Shown piece after piece: positions 42,045 through 50,807 of a stretch of 64,000 nucleotides of DNA (its first letter is position 1; each line of letters begins with the position of its first letter). Position numbers and translations under genes: made by a program. A model generated the notes under the pieces. It saw nothing but the letters and a program-made list of their open reading frames with translations. It was not told where the DNA came from and made no database searches. This DNA comes from Polynucleobacter sp. 71A-WALBACH (GTDB taxonomy: Bacteria; Pseudomonadota; Gammaproteobacteria; Burkholderiales; Burkholderiaceae). The DNA lies in NCBI RefSeq assembly GCF_018882365.1, contig NZ_JACVOP010000003.1, positions 221,317 through 285,316 on the forward strand, read 5' to 3'.

Positions 42045-42176
42045 TTACTGGTACTTGCGGCTAAATACTCGTGTATTGCCGCTCTCATTGCGCTTAGTGC
42101 TTTTTAGTACTGCGCAGTAAGACAAAACTATGATCACTGCGAGTGAGATGCCGTTAAAGTTATTTAATAGTTCCAT
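42045..42176 (-). CDS. Small membrane protein (43 aa)
   Basis: A 43-codon frame, ATG at 42176, with AGGAG eight bases upstream. It starts MELLNNFNGIS, has one membrane helix (about residues 10-25) and a basic, Arg/Lys/Asn-rich tail. It is followed by a strong terminator. The ribosome binding site plus terminator support a real gene in the gap between umuC and the YqhA-like gene. No family recognised. Confidence 0.68.
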   Translation of the reverse strand: MELLNNFNGISLAVIIVLSYCAVLKSTKRNESGNTRVFSRKYQ

Positions 42177-42277
42177 TTGATTTCTCCTGGTATTTATCTA
42201 CGTTTAATTAAGTGTTGTTACTTTTGTTTGTTACTGTCTTTGCTTCTGTTTTGCTTCTATGTATTCAGAATAGGGTC

Positions 42278-42304
42278 TTACTAGCTCACGAAATGAGCTA
42301 GTAA
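42278..42304. repeat. Perfect 11-bp inverted repeat downstream of umuC
   Basis: TTACTAGCTCA-CGAAA-TGAGCTAGTAA. It begins about 50 bases after the umuC stop. It could act as an RNA hairpin protecting or ending the umuDC message, but no U-run follows on minus. It could also be a DNA-binding site for the small gene downstream. Confidence 0.8.
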
Positions 42305-42353
42305 AATTAGCTTCGTTATTTCTTTTTTTTACTCATCTTTTATCGCCACTTCC

Positions 42354-43655
42354 TTAGCGCGCTACTGGCAATTCATCCCACTGCGTGGTGTAGTTTGGGG
42401 ATCTATTCCCTGATCTCATTTGCCAGTCTTGTTTAGTTCCGGATGCAGCGGTTTTAATGGCGGCGTTACCAAAGCGGTTATTGATCGAGTCCATAGCCTT
42501 CATGAGACCGGCAGATTTGCCTTTTACTTCCATGTCATCAAATAGGGATTGCTGCATAGTGGGTTTGTCAGCCAAGAGATTGAGAATGACTCCTGCTTTT
42601 TTATACTTAAAGCCTGTCTTGTAGATTTGCTTCAAACCCTTTAATGCGGCAGTAGTCAGTGTTAAGGTGTTATCGCTGGGATCACTCAAAACCACGGTGA
42701 CGCTTTGATGGTGCTGTGGCTCAAATGGTTTATGTGGATTCGTTTGTACAAAGATGGTAAGCGCACCCGTAACTGACTTTTGGCTCCTAAGTTTCTCGGC
42801 ACCTCTTGCGGCATGCGTAGCAACAGACTCAGCCAACTCTTCCATTAAAGTCACTGGCTTACCAAAACTTCTTGAAGAAATGATTTGTTGTTTGGCTGGC
42901 GCCACTTCTTCAAGCTGCAGGCAAGATACGCCACGTAGCTCATAGCAAATTCGCTCCATCACAACGCCAAATTGTTGGCGCATCGCCTGTGGTGAAATTT
43001 GTACCAGATCAAATACGCTATAGATCTTGAGTTCTTTGAGTTTCTTGGCAGTCTTGCCACCAATACCCCATACCTCGCCTACCGCTGTCTCTGCCATCCA
43101 TTGATAGAGGGCTTCTTTTGACATCGAACTGATGTCACACACGCCAGCGAACTGGGGATGTTTTTTAGCTAAGTGATTAGCTAGCTTAGCGAGCGTCTTG
43201 CTTGCACCAATACCCACGCAGACGGGCAATCCTGTGGTGTCTTTAACATCTTGCTTGATGATTTGACCTAAGTTAGTAGGATCTGTGTATTGCTTGAGCA
43301 CTGTCTCTATTTGCAGGAAGCTCTCATCAATACTGTAGACCTCTAAATTGGGTGTGAACTTTCTTAAGACTTCTACTACCCTGCCACTCATGTCGCCATA
43401 CAAGGTGTAGTTTGAAGAATAGGCCTGGATACCATGTTGCTTAGCTAGGTCTTTCATCTGAAACCATGGCGTACCCATCTTCACGCCTAGCGCCTTGACT
43501 TCAGCACTACGCGCTACAGCACAGCCATCGTTATTAGATAGAACCACCATCGGCACATCTTCTAGCTTAGGCGCAAATACGCGCTCACAAGATACATAGA
43601 AGTTGTTCACATCAACGAGTGCGAAGAGTTGATTGGTTTGACCAGCTTGATTCAT
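42354..43655 (-). CDS. umuC: DNA polymerase V catalytic subunit UmuC
   Basis: A 433-aa Y-family translesion polymerase. The palm motif [17 protein letters not shown] carries the first Asp, and YSIDESFLQ the catalytic Asp-Glu. The little-finger and C-terminal UmuC-specific parts follow. The length is normal for UmuC (422). It overlaps umuD by four bases (ATGA type) and is SOS-controlled through the box ahead of umuD. Confidence 0.96.
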   Translation of the reverse strand: MNQAGQTNQLFALVDVNNFYVSCERVFAPKLEDVPMVVLSNNDGCAVARSAEVKALGVKMGTPWFQMKDLAKQHGIQAYSSNYTLYGDMSGRVVEVLRKFTPNLEVYSIDESFLQIETVLKQYTDPTNLGQIIKQDVKDTTGLPVCVGIGASKTLAKLANHLAKKHPQFAGVCDISSMSKEALYQWMAETAVGEVWGIGGKTAKKLKELKIYSVFDLVQISPQAMRQQFGVVMERICYELRGVSCLQLEEVAPAKQQIISSRSFGKPVTLMEELAESVATHAARGAEKLRSQKSVTGALTIFVQTNPHKPFEPQHHQSVTVVLSDPSDNTLTLTTAALKGLKQIYKTGFKYKKAGVILNLLADKPTMQQSLFDDMEVKGKSAGLMKAMDSINNRFGNAAIKTAASGTKQDWQMRSGNRSPNYTTQWDELPVAR

Positions 43656-44149
43656 GAGGACCTCCCGTTTCGGCTACTAGCGTGGCTGTACTTGCGTACT
43701 ACCCCAACGACTACACCCCAGATTTGGAGTTCGCTGTTCTCATTAAAGGTAATAGGCTCATAATTCGGGTTCTCTGGTTGGAGTTCAGTTTTGCCGCGCA
43801 ATTGATAGAGGCGCTTGATGGTGTATTCATCGTCAACTACGGCAACCACGATGTCTTTATGTTTTGGCTTGAGGGCTTTATCGACCACTACCTTGTCGCC
43901 ATCACAAATGCCGGCGCCCATCATCGAATCGCCCTTTACGGTGAACATGAAGGTGGCTGGCTTGTTTTGGACTAAATAGCTATTGAGATCGAGGCCTTCC
44001 TCAGCATAATCAGCCGCTGGACTCGGAAATCCCGCTGAAATGCGGTGACTCAGAAGCTTGAACTCATAGGCACCATTTGCCGCCAAGGCTTGTGGGGCCT
44101 GGGTCAGAGTGCTTTCTGAGGAGCTTTGTGGAAGTGCGATAAGTGCCAT
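43652..44149 (-). CDS. umuD: UmuD, SOS mutagenesis protein
   Basis: A 165-aa LexA-family (S24) self-cleaving protein; its processed form UmuD' activates UmuC. The cleavage site is Ala39-Gly40 ([12 protein letters not shown]), and the catalytic dyad is Ser75 (GDSMMG) and Lys112 (TIKRL). The N-terminal tail to the cleavage site is longer than in E. coli and rich in Ser, Gln and Ala. An SOS box lies directly upstream. Confidence 0.95.
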   Translation of the reverse strand: MALIALPQSSSESTLTQAPQALAANGAYEFKLLSHRISAGFPSPAADYAEEGLDLNSYLVQNKPATFMFTVKGDSMMGAGICDGDKVVVDKALKPKHKDIVVAVVDDEYTIKRLYQLRGKTELQPENPNYEPITFNENSELQIWGVVVGVVRKYSHASSRNGRSS

Positions 44150-44162
44150 GGGTTCTAATATA

Positions 44163-44178
44163 CTGTATATCTATACAG
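44163..44178. promoter_or_regulatory. LexA binding site (SOS box) of umuDC
   Basis: CTGTATATCTATACAG has the CTGT-N8-ACAG form of the LexA consensus and is a perfect inverted repeat in its arms, extended to TA-CTGT...ACAG-TA. It lies 14 bases before the umuD ATG, so bound LexA would block transcription start. Confidence 0.9.
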
Positions 44179-44247
44179 TATTTCAATACCCAGGCCTTAT
44201 TTTTTCAAAAATGGTGCTAAAAGAAGACGCACCGCCTACCTACCCCT

Positions 44248-44724
44248 TCATTTGGATCTATTTTTTTGACTGCTCTCCAATATGTCGGTCACCTCTTTGG
44301 CAACGCCCAATAACTGAAGTACGGTTTCTTTTGTAAACGCCTCAATGTTTTCGTCAACGCCACTAATAGCGACAAGCCATTGGCCATTTTCAAGACGCTG
44401 AGCCTTGCCCCTCTCTTGCAGACCTAAAAGCTTTCTTCGGACCGTCTCTCTAGCAAACCCCGATACCTGAGAAAGCGTAGCTAAAGAAACGGGGTTGATA
44501 CCTTTTAAAGGAGCTCCAGACTCATCAAGCAGCGCGGTAATTTTGGTCTCAGGATGAAGGGAGCCCATGACATTTAAGTGGGCCAAAATCCCCCATAAAT
44601 AGGCGCTTTCTAAATCCATATCTAGTTGCGTGACTACGCGACGCATATGATTGATGAGATGACGATTAACAATTAATGAAACGAGTGAGAAGTTGGCATC
44701 AAATGCCTCATCAAAGTTTTTCAT
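44248..44724 (-). CDS. Winged-helix (Crp-type HTH) regulator, no sensor domain
   Basis: A 158-aa protein. A helical N-terminal half carries no recognised ligand domain. The C-terminal part has a Crp/MarR-like winged helix: LATLSQVSGFARETVRRKLLGLQERG with the recognition helix in FARETVRRKL. It starts four bases inside the DUF1254 gene upstream, so both are co-transcribed. It is a candidate regulator of the divergent DUF1254 genes. Confidence 0.75.
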   Translation of the reverse strand: MKNFDEAFDANFSLVSLIVNRHLINHMRRVVTQLDMDLESAYLWGILAHLNVMGSLHPETKITALLDESGAPLKGINPVSLATLSQVSGFARETVRRKLLGLQERGKAQRLENGQWLVAISGVDENIEAFTKETVLQLLGVAKEVTDILESSQKNRSK

Positions 44725-46229
44725 GGCTTCATCACAATCGGCGCTGGAATATAGATACCAGAGGTAACCTCCTTACCTCCTAGATAAACCCTTAAGGCCA
44801 AAATGAATTCCCCGCTAGCATCACTAGGCAACCAATTAGGTAATAGGGCCTTATCAGCAGGGGCTGTTGGCTGAACATACAGAGTGAGCGAACCATCCGC
44901 GTTATAAATCAAATTATCAGCAGAGCGAATGCTGTATTTATTAGCAGAGTTCTCAATTAAACGCGCATTTATGCGATCGTAGATTGTCAAAGACCAAAAT
45001 CCAAAGCATGACTTATCAACTGGTGGGATCGCATTCTTGGTAAAAGTAATTGCATAAGATTTGGCACCGCTCAATGGCTTGAGAGCGGCATCGGTATAAG
45101 CGTTGTAATACACCGCTTCTTTTGAGCTATTAATTCCAATAGATCGCACTTGAATCATGGCTTGCATTGCTACACCACCAGGGCCACCATGCTCACCTAC
45201 ATTCGGTGGAGGAATTTGCCAGCCATTTTTTACTGGAAAGCCCGTCAAGGCAATGGCGGACATTGCATGATCAGCCTGCTCGGCCCCTTTGCCAATATTC
45301 TCCAATACACTTTTTGAGCTATGCAAACTTAATCCGGGACCAATTCCTAAAGGCGCAAAATATTCAGTAAATGTAAGGTCACTTTTAGGCGGAGGATTTT
45401 CGCCCATATAGGTATTGGCAATTTGCAAAACTGTCCAAGGATCCTTGGCGGCCAAAGGATCAAGCTTCATATAGCTTTCAGGCTTGGGCAAGGAAGCAGT
45501 GGCGGCTGGATTTAGAAACTTCTCAAGGGGGAGCAGCTGAATAGCATCTTGAATCTGATTGACGGCCGCAATATCACCAGCATTTTTAAAATAGATTCTT
45601 TGGTAGATATTGATGGAGTTGGTGGGCGCTCGAACTATCTTATCGACCCCCTTAGGTTTTTCCCCTTGCCAATTGGGGCCAACGATTAAAAACTTGCCAC
45701 CCTGCTGCCCGGTAGTTCTGGAGCCAATGTAATCAAAGTTATAAAAATAAGCATCCACTAAGGCAAATGAATAATAGCGATCTGGAATTGATGGCACCAC
45801 CAACACCATAGGAGTACTTGAAAGCTCTAAAAAAGTTGCGCCATACAAGGTATCCACATTCGCCATTGGATCTTGAGTTTGATATGTGGCTGGCTGTCTT
45901 AACAAAAGAAATTGGCCGAATGGATTTCCTTTATCACCCATATACAGCTGAAAGTTACGCAAGAACTCATAACGCTGGCGGTAATGGAGAAACGGTGGGA
46001 CTGAATATAAATATCCAGCAGTTGCCATATTGACTTCGTATTCCTGCTTATATAAATCGATCTCTTTTTCAGAGTTAGGCTTATGTAAATAAAAGGGATT
46101 CCAACGTCCTTCTGCCGCGATATTTTGCTTTGGAGTGGATGTACCAGCACTTTGTGCGCCTATAGACGACCAATAACAGGATAGGCATAGCCCAAAGATA
46201 GTTAGCCAAAGTTTTTCGGAAGTCTTCAT
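44721..46229 (-). CDS. DUF1254/DUF1214 exported protein
   Basis: A 502-aa protein with an N-terminal signal peptide (about residues 7-25, ending GAQSAGT). The middle (about 65-210) matches DUF1254 (YYSFALVDAYFYNFDYIGSR) and the end (about 370-490) DUF1214 (GFWSLTIYDRIN...YSIRSADNL). Function is unestablished; the family is widely exported or membrane-linked. It is divergent from a beta-barrel gene and a second DUF1254 gene. Confidence 0.85.
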   Translation of the reverse strand: MKTSEKLWLTIFGLCLSCYWSSIGAQSAGTSTPKQNIAAEGRWNPFYLHKPNSEKEIDLYKQEYEVNMATAGYLYSVPPFLHYRQRYEFLRNFQLYMGDKGNPFGQFLLLRQPATYQTQDPMANVDTLYGATFLELSSTPMVLVVPSIPDRYYSFALVDAYFYNFDYIGSRTTGQQGGKFLIVGPNWQGEKPKGVDKIVRAPTNSINIYQRIYFKNAGDIAAVNQIQDAIQLLPLEKFLNPAATASLPKPESYMKLDPLAAKDPWTVLQIANTYMGENPPPKSDLTFTEYFAPLGIGPGLSLHSSKSVLENIGKGAEQADHAMSAIALTGFPVKNGWQIPPPNVGEHGGPGGVAMQAMIQVRSIGINSSKEAVYYNAYTDAALKPLSGAKSYAITFTKNAIPPVDKSCFGFWSLTIYDRINARLIENSANKYSIRSADNLIYNADGSLTLYVQPTAPADKALLPNWLPSDASGEFILALRVYLGGKEVTSGIYIPAPIVMKP

Positions 46230-46265
46230 TCATATCCCATCAACAGATTGCTTGTTTTAAGCAGA

Positions 46266-46326
46266 TTTAGGCAATATTCGCCTAAATTGGGCAATAACTA
46301 AATAGGGAGATGCCCAAAATGGGCAA
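46266..46326. promoter_or_regulatory. Inverted-repeat cluster in the DUF1254 divergent promoter
   Basis: The 160-base gap between the divergent genes holds a palindrome TTTAGGC-N7-GCCTAAA (46266-46286), then ATTGGGCAAT (46286-46295) and TGCCCA-AAA-TGGGCA (46311-46325). The shared core TTGGGCA occurs in both orientations. This looks like an operator set for a dimeric regulator, perhaps the winged-helix protein at 44248-44724. Confidence 0.55.
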
Positions 46327-46391
46327 TCAACCCTATTCAAATAGCCTCTATAAATCCAAAATGAAGCTTCTTTATAGAGTTGCTCAAGTTC

Positions 46392-47204
46392 ATGACCATT
46401 TATACACACGGCACGCTATGCCATGTCCAGCGCAAGACTGTGATCGGCGCATTATTTGCCCTAGTCTTCATAGCGAGCAACTCCCAGGCAGAAGAGATTC
46501 AGTCTAAAGGCGTTAATCCCGCTGATATTGATACTCGAGTCGACATCATTAATGACAACGTACGTTTAAAAGGTGGCGGTCAAACCAATACCACCACCTT
46601 TAAGTTCGACAAGAAATTAGACGACCAGTCAGGCTTTAATATTGAAATGCCATTTTTAATTAATATCAATTCACCTAACTACTCAACGCAGGGCAACGGT
46701 GATCTCTTTACACGCTATCGCTATATGATTCCCGTTAATGGCTGGACGCTTGGACTATCTGGCGAGGCGGTACTCCCTATCGCCACAGAACCAGCCTTAG
46801 GAAAAAATAAATACCTTATTGGAGTTGGGGGTCTAGCCGTAAAGCCTTGGTCACGAGACTTTATTACGGCATTTGTTGTAAAGCAGACTCAGTCACTAGT
46901 TGGTTACAACCAATCCCTTAACCCATCAGCCAATATTTCAAGCGCTGCCAATGGCCAAACCAACTACACCTCTAGCGAGATTCGCTTTATGCCAATTTTT
47001 GTTCTCAAGGATGGCTGGGCAATAGTGGCCGATGCTCGTCAATATTGGGGCCAGATACCAAATTCTGTCAAGTGGACCCTGGTAAAGGTAGACTTGAACA
47101 AGCAAATTACTCAAAACTGGGCAACTACGATTGGGCTAAGTAAAACTTTCGACGCCCTCGCAGATAAAGGGGCTTTAAGTGCATCAGTTAAGTATTTCTT
47201 CTAA
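46392..47204 (+). CDS. Putative outer membrane beta-barrel protein
   Basis: A 270-aa protein with a signal peptide (VIGALFALVFIASNSQA, cleavage about residue 32) and alternating beta-strand pattern ending in YFF, typical of outer membrane barrels. It resembles MetA-pathway/phenol-degradation-type transporters only loosely. A TTG start at 46380 is also in frame; ATG 46392 is chosen. It precedes the second DUF1254 gene by 16 bases. Confidence 0.72.
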   Translation: MTIYTHGTLCHVQRKTVIGALFALVFIASNSQAEEIQSKGVNPADIDTRVDIINDNVRLKGGGQTNTTTFKFDKKLDDQSGFNIEMPFLININSPNYSTQGNGDLFTRYRYMIPVNGWTLGLSGEAVLPIATEPALGKNKYLIGVGGLAVKPWSRDFITAFVVKQTQSLVGYNQSLNPSANISSAANGQTNYTSSEIRFMPIFVLKDGWAIVADARQYWGQIPNSVKWTLVKVDLNKQITQNWATTIGLSKTFDALADKGALSASVKYFF

Positions 47205-47220
47205 GGACTAGAGGGCATTC

Positions 47221-48591
47221 ATGAAATTAACTCGACTTCTTGCCTGTTTAATCGCCGCCCTCTTGACCAATACCTATGCACATGCACTAAGCACCTCAGA
47301 AGTTACGGCGATCGCTAAAAAGGCATTTATTTGGGGCTATCCAATAGTGGATAACTATTCCGTTTTATACGAACAGGCATTGGACCCAAACTCTCCAGCC
47401 TATCGCGCGCCACTCAATCAAATCAGCCATGCAAACAACACCGCAACACCTCAGGATAAAAGTATTGTTGCCCCCAATGTTGACACTCCTTACTCTTATG
47501 CATGGCTAGATCTAAAAAATGAACCGGTCATACTAACCATTCCAAGGGTTGAAAAAGGTCGATATGTCGCCATTCAATTAATTGATGCTTATACCTACAT
47601 CATCGATTACATCAAGCCCAACCCCAATAATAAAGCAAGCTATCTCATCGCCGGCCCCAATTGGACGGGAAAAATACCCCGGGGAATTAGGAAAGTAATT
47701 AGGGCTGACTCCAACATCGTACTAGCCCTATATCGCACAGAACTCTTTTATTCAAAAGATATTGATACAGTGCGCGAACTACAAAAACAATACTTAGTGC
47801 AAACACTTGCTTCATATCAATCCCAGCCAGCGCTTGCCAAGCCTATTTTGCCGCCTTTAGTAAGGCCGGTAGATATTCGTAAAGACCCAACTAATCTAGA
47901 ATTTTTTACTGCGCTCAATTGGATGCTGAGTAGCATGCCCGTTCTTCCCCAAGAAAGAAATCTTCGGAATGAATTCGCGCAAATAGGAATTAAACCAGGG
48001 GCCGTATTTAATCCAAAATCCCAGGAAGAAAAGGCTGCCATCACTGCAGGCATGCAAGCTGGTCTGCAAGAGATGGTGGCTAGATCGAGCAAAGTTAAAT
48101 CATCAGTTGAGCTGTTTGGTAGCCGCGCCTTTCTGGGAAACGATTATTTAACACGCGCAGTTGCTGCGATGATTGGAATATACGGTAATGCCGCGCAAGA
48201 ATTCATGGGGGTGGGATATCCGTCCGACAGTAATGGCCAGCCATTTAATGGCCAAAACAATTATCAGATTCACATTAAAAAAGGGCAACTCCCACCAGTA
48301 GATGGCTTTTGGTCTATCACCGCATATGGATCTGATAGATTTTTATATGAAAACCAGTTAGATCGATATAAATTAAGCTCGCATATGCTCCCTCAATTTA
48401 TTCGGAACTCAGATGGCAGTATTACTTTCTATATTCAGCATGCTTCACCTGGTAAGGAAAATGAAGCAAATTGGCTACCCATTCCCGATGGACCATTTCT
48501 TTTAACCTTTAGAACCTATCTCCCCAAAGAGCCTATTCGCAATGGTCAATGGAGGGCGCCTCCTGTAATCTTAAACAATTCACAAAATTAA
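47221..48591 (+). CDS. DUF1254/DUF1214 exported protein (second copy)
   Basis: A 456-aa exported paralogue of the protein at 44721-46229. It has a signal peptide (to about residue 23, AHA), DUF1254 (VAPNVDTPYSYAWLDL, and VAIQLIDAYTYIIDYI) and DUF1214 (VDGFWSITAYGSD). The two copies lie on opposite strands flanking the barrel gene. The operon order here is barrel, DUF1254, DUF4239. Confidence 0.85.
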   Translation: MKLTRLLACLIAALLTNTYAHALSTSEVTAIAKKAFIWGYPIVDNYSVLYEQALDPNSPAYRAPLNQISHANNTATPQDKSIVAPNVDTPYSYAWLDLKNEPVILTIPRVEKGRYVAIQLIDAYTYIIDYIKPNPNNKASYLIAGPNWTGKIPRGIRKVIRADSNIVLALYRTELFYSKDIDTVRELQKQYLVQTLASYQSQPALAKPILPPLVRPVDIRKDPTNLEFFTALNWMLSSMPVLPQERNLRNEFAQIGIKPGAVFNPKSQEEKAAITAGMQAGLQEMVARSSKVKSSVELFGSRAFLGNDYLTRAVAAMIGIYGNAAQEFMGVGYPSDSNGQPFNGQNNYQIHIKKGQLPPVDGFWSITAYGSDRFLYENQLDRYKLSSHMLPQFIRNSDGSITFYIQHASPGKENEANWLPIPDGPFLLTFRTYLPKEPIRNGQWRAPPVILNNSQN

Positions 48592-48596
48592 AAGCC

Positions 48597-49361
48597 ATGA
48601 CTTATCTACTCAATAACCCCTTCCATCTTTTTCTATTTTCATTTATATCTCTTTGGCTATGCATTTGGATTGGCGGCTATGGACTAAGCTGGAAGCACAA
48701 AAGCCAAGAAAGGACGATGCAGGATTTTCAAAGCATACAAACTGCCACCCTCACCCTGCTTAGCCTCATCATTGGATTTACTTTTTCCATGTCAATTGCT
48801 CGCTATGACCTCAGAAAAGGCCTGGAGGAAGCCGAAGCTAATGCTTTGGGCACTCTGTATATGCGAGCAGAAATATTGCCCGAAAAAAATAAGGATAGCA
48901 TTCAAAAGAACTTGCGACTATATGCGCAAGAACGTGTTAACTACTATTCCACACCAGATTCATCAAGTCTTCAAAAGATAAATGCAGTCATCGGAAAAGC
49001 TCAAAATGACCTTTGGTCTGAAATTCTTCCGTTTGTTAAAAATCGGGCTACGCCAACAAATGCTCTTTTAATGTCTGGCATGAATGAGGTAGAGAACTCT
49101 CTTGGAGACACTACGGCTGCCTGGAAAAATAGAATTCCTACGGTTGCTTGGATGCTTCTTGGAATCATCGCTATCTGCTCCAACCTACTGATTGGGTTTA
49201 ATTCAAAGAACTTTAAGAATGATCGAATCTTCTTTCTCTTCTTCCCATTTGTAGTTGCAACCTCGTTTTACTTAATCGCTGAAATCGATTCACCGCGTGG
49301 CGGAATCATTACAGTCGAGCCAGAAAACTTGCAAAGATTAATAAGCTCTTGGAGCAATTAA
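48597..49361 (+). CDS. DUF4239 membrane protein (second copy)
   Basis: A 254-aa membrane protein. Hydrophobic segments are at about residues 9-30, 45-62, 184-202 and 210-228, enclosing a charged soluble region. The end (LIAEIDSPRGGIITVEPENLQRL) is the most characteristic DUF4239 stretch. It begins six bases after the DUF1254 stop; ATG 48597 is used, not the longer open frame. It resembles the copy at 2614-3399. Confidence 0.85.
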   Translation: MTYLLNNPFHLFLFSFISLWLCIWIGGYGLSWKHKSQERTMQDFQSIQTATLTLLSLIIGFTFSMSIARYDLRKGLEEAEANALGTLYMRAEILPEKNKDSIQKNLRLYAQERVNYYSTPDSSSLQKINAVIGKAQNDLWSEILPFVKNRATPTNALLMSGMNEVENSLGDTTAAWKNRIPTVAWMLLGIIAICSNLLIGFNSKNFKNDRIFFLFFPFVVATSFYLIAEIDSPRGGIITVEPENLQRLISSWSN

Positions 49362-49582
49362 GACGACTGCTTATGGCTCAGCATCGCGCCAACCGCCCCA
49401 CCTAGAAGCGCTACCAAGCCCAAGCACATCAGCCGATGTCCGCGCATACCGCATTTAGATGGGCACACCGCTCTTTCATCGCATGCACCGCACGATGGGG
49501 TATTGCTTTGCATCAGATTTTTTACATCAGCGACTAAACGCTCCATATCCTGTTTTACCTTTGATAATTCTTCTTGATTCAT
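49358..49582 (-). CDS. Small Cys-rich, single-helix protein (74 aa)
   Basis: A 74-aa protein. An N-terminal coiled-coil-like helix (NQEELSKVKQDMERLVAD) is followed by a Cys cluster (CGACDERAVCPSKCG) and a C-terminal hydrophobic helix. GGAGG five bases before ATG 49582 selects this start over the longer frame, which runs through a tRNA-like element. The four cysteines could bind metal, but this is inference. It converges on the DUF4239 gene with a four-base overlap of stop codons. Confidence 0.72.
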   Translation of the reverse strand: MNQEELSKVKQDMERLVADVKNLMQSNTPSCGACDERAVCPSKCGMRGHRLMCLGLVALLGGAVGAMLSHKQSS

Positions 49583-49649
49583 GTTGCCTCCATATGGATG
49601 AACTATTGACCTGTTAAACACATAGTCAATGAGTGAAATATCAGAAGGA

Positions 49650-49723
49650 GGCGAGTGAAAGGAATCGAACCTTTGTAGCGACCTATCAATAGGCCACCGT
49701 TCTACCATTGAACTACTCTCGCC
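49650..49723 (-). tRNA. tRNA-like element with aberrant anticodon arm (possible pseudo-tRNA)
   Basis: On minus, the acceptor GCGAGAG pairs with CACTCGC (one A-A mismatch), the D arm GTTC-AATGGTA-GAAC and the preceding TA match bacterial tRNA-Gly, and the T arm AAAGG-TTCGATT-CCTTT is perfect. The interval between D and T arms is 23 bases. It folds as GTGGCCTA-TTGA-TAGGTCGC, an 8-bp stem (two G-T pairs) with a 4-base loop, not a 5-bp stem with a 7-base loop. An extra G-C pair extends the acceptor as in tRNA-His, and CCA is not encoded. It is a decayed tRNA, or a tRNA mimic in the leader of the 74-aa gene. Confidence 0.6.
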
Positions 49724-49927
49724 TCTGGAGAAGTGAAACTAGATGCATCTATTCTTCTGAATAAATAGTCTTTGATTTACATTCCCCTCGCAAACCAAAT
49801 TACACATCACATCCCACGTCTCATTTATAGAAGCTATGACTTTTTAATTATTGAGAAATGTCAAAAATATTTAGAAAAAATTGCTCAGTATGTAAGCTCA
49901 TATATACATACATGGACGCACTCATTA

Positions 49928-50272
49928 ATGAGGTCACATAAGGAAAGAATCACCCATTATCCAAATAAGAAAATATTTGGAGACCGCAATCACAAAACAG
50001 CAGCCGATGACATTCTCAATACTGAAAAAATTGACCTCCTAGGTAACCAGCACTTTATTAATCGCCTTCACCGTGCTATTGATGAAGGAAATATGGAGGT
50101 CATCTGCGACCATATTGACTGGGTCAGAGGAAAAATGGGGCTTGCTAGCCTGAGTGATTCTGAGCGCGTGGAAGTGGAAATCTTTTATAAGCAGTATCTA
50201 CGCCAACATCCGCCAGATGGACTTTTAAGAATGGCGCAATTTGTCAATGCTGCCTTAGGGCATTTTTCTTAA
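49928..50272 (+). CDS. Hypothetical protein (about 114 aa)
   Basis: A soluble protein, mostly helical, of no recognised family. ATG 49928 gives 114 aa; the frame is open back to TTG 49772 (166 aa), but the first 50 residues have no ribosome binding site and an unlikely composition. The C-terminal part (about HFINRLHRAIDEGNMEVICDHID) looks like a compact helical domain. Neighbours give no clue to function. Confidence 0.5.
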   Translation: MRSHKERITHYPNKKIFGDRNHKTAADDILNTEKIDLLGNQHFINRLHRAIDEGNMEVICDHIDWVRGKMGLASLSDSERVEVEIFYKQYLRQHPPDGLLRMAQFVNAALGHFS

Positions 50273-50476
50273 AACTGTTTTGGGTCTTTAGGGGCAAAAA
50301 AAAGTGCCCCACTACTGCTGATGAGAGCTTGCTTTCCTGATGGGCCTGCTGGGACATGAGTCTATAACTAAAAAAATATATGTATTCAAATCTCTGCCAA
50401 AAAATTGACATAAAGCATTGTTAAGTAAACGCAAAGAGAATATGGTTCAAAATCCTATATGCTTCTACCCTGATAA

Positions 50477-50800
50477 ATGAATAGCATTAATAAATACCTT
50501 AATTACCTAATTATTTTAGAAAAAAGTAATAGTCAACTAGATTTAGATGCTACTGATATATTGCTTTTGAATACTGTCGCCAAAGCCAATAATGCGGGAC
50601 GCATTCTCAATGTAAAGGATTTACTGTCATTAAAGGAGATAGCGTCACAAGCAACGATACACGGAAGACTAAAACATTTAGTCGACTCCAAACTCATCAC
50701 ACTCAATTCAAATAAAGATGATGGAAGACTTAAAGAGGTGGCGCTAACTAAGCTTGCCCACAAACGCTATGAAATCCTCAGTAAGGCTATTGGGGGCTAG
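50477..50800 (+). CDS. Small winged-helix protein, paralogue A (107 aa)
   Basis: A 107-aa MarR-like winged-helix protein. The helix-turn-helix is NVKDLLSLKEIASQATIHGRLKHLVDSKLITL, with the recognition helix at SQATIHGRLKHL. The wing (NKDDGRLKEVALT) follows. It aligns along its length with paralogue B (51109-51432) and C (54704-55021). The upstream region has no clear Shine-Dalgarno. It may be a regulator or part of a small DNA-binding set. Confidence 0.75.
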   Translation: MNSINKYLNYLIILEKSNSQLDLDATDILLLNTVAKANNAGRILNVKDLLSLKEIASQATIHGRLKHLVDSKLITLNSNKDDGRLKEVALTKLAHKRYEILSKAIGG

Positions 50801-50807
50801 GGTGAGG

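Noticed and set aside
50290..50320. Hairpin GGGGCA-A-run-TGCCCC
   Set aside because: Its T-run or A-run is in the loop, not after the stem, so it is not a standard terminator.
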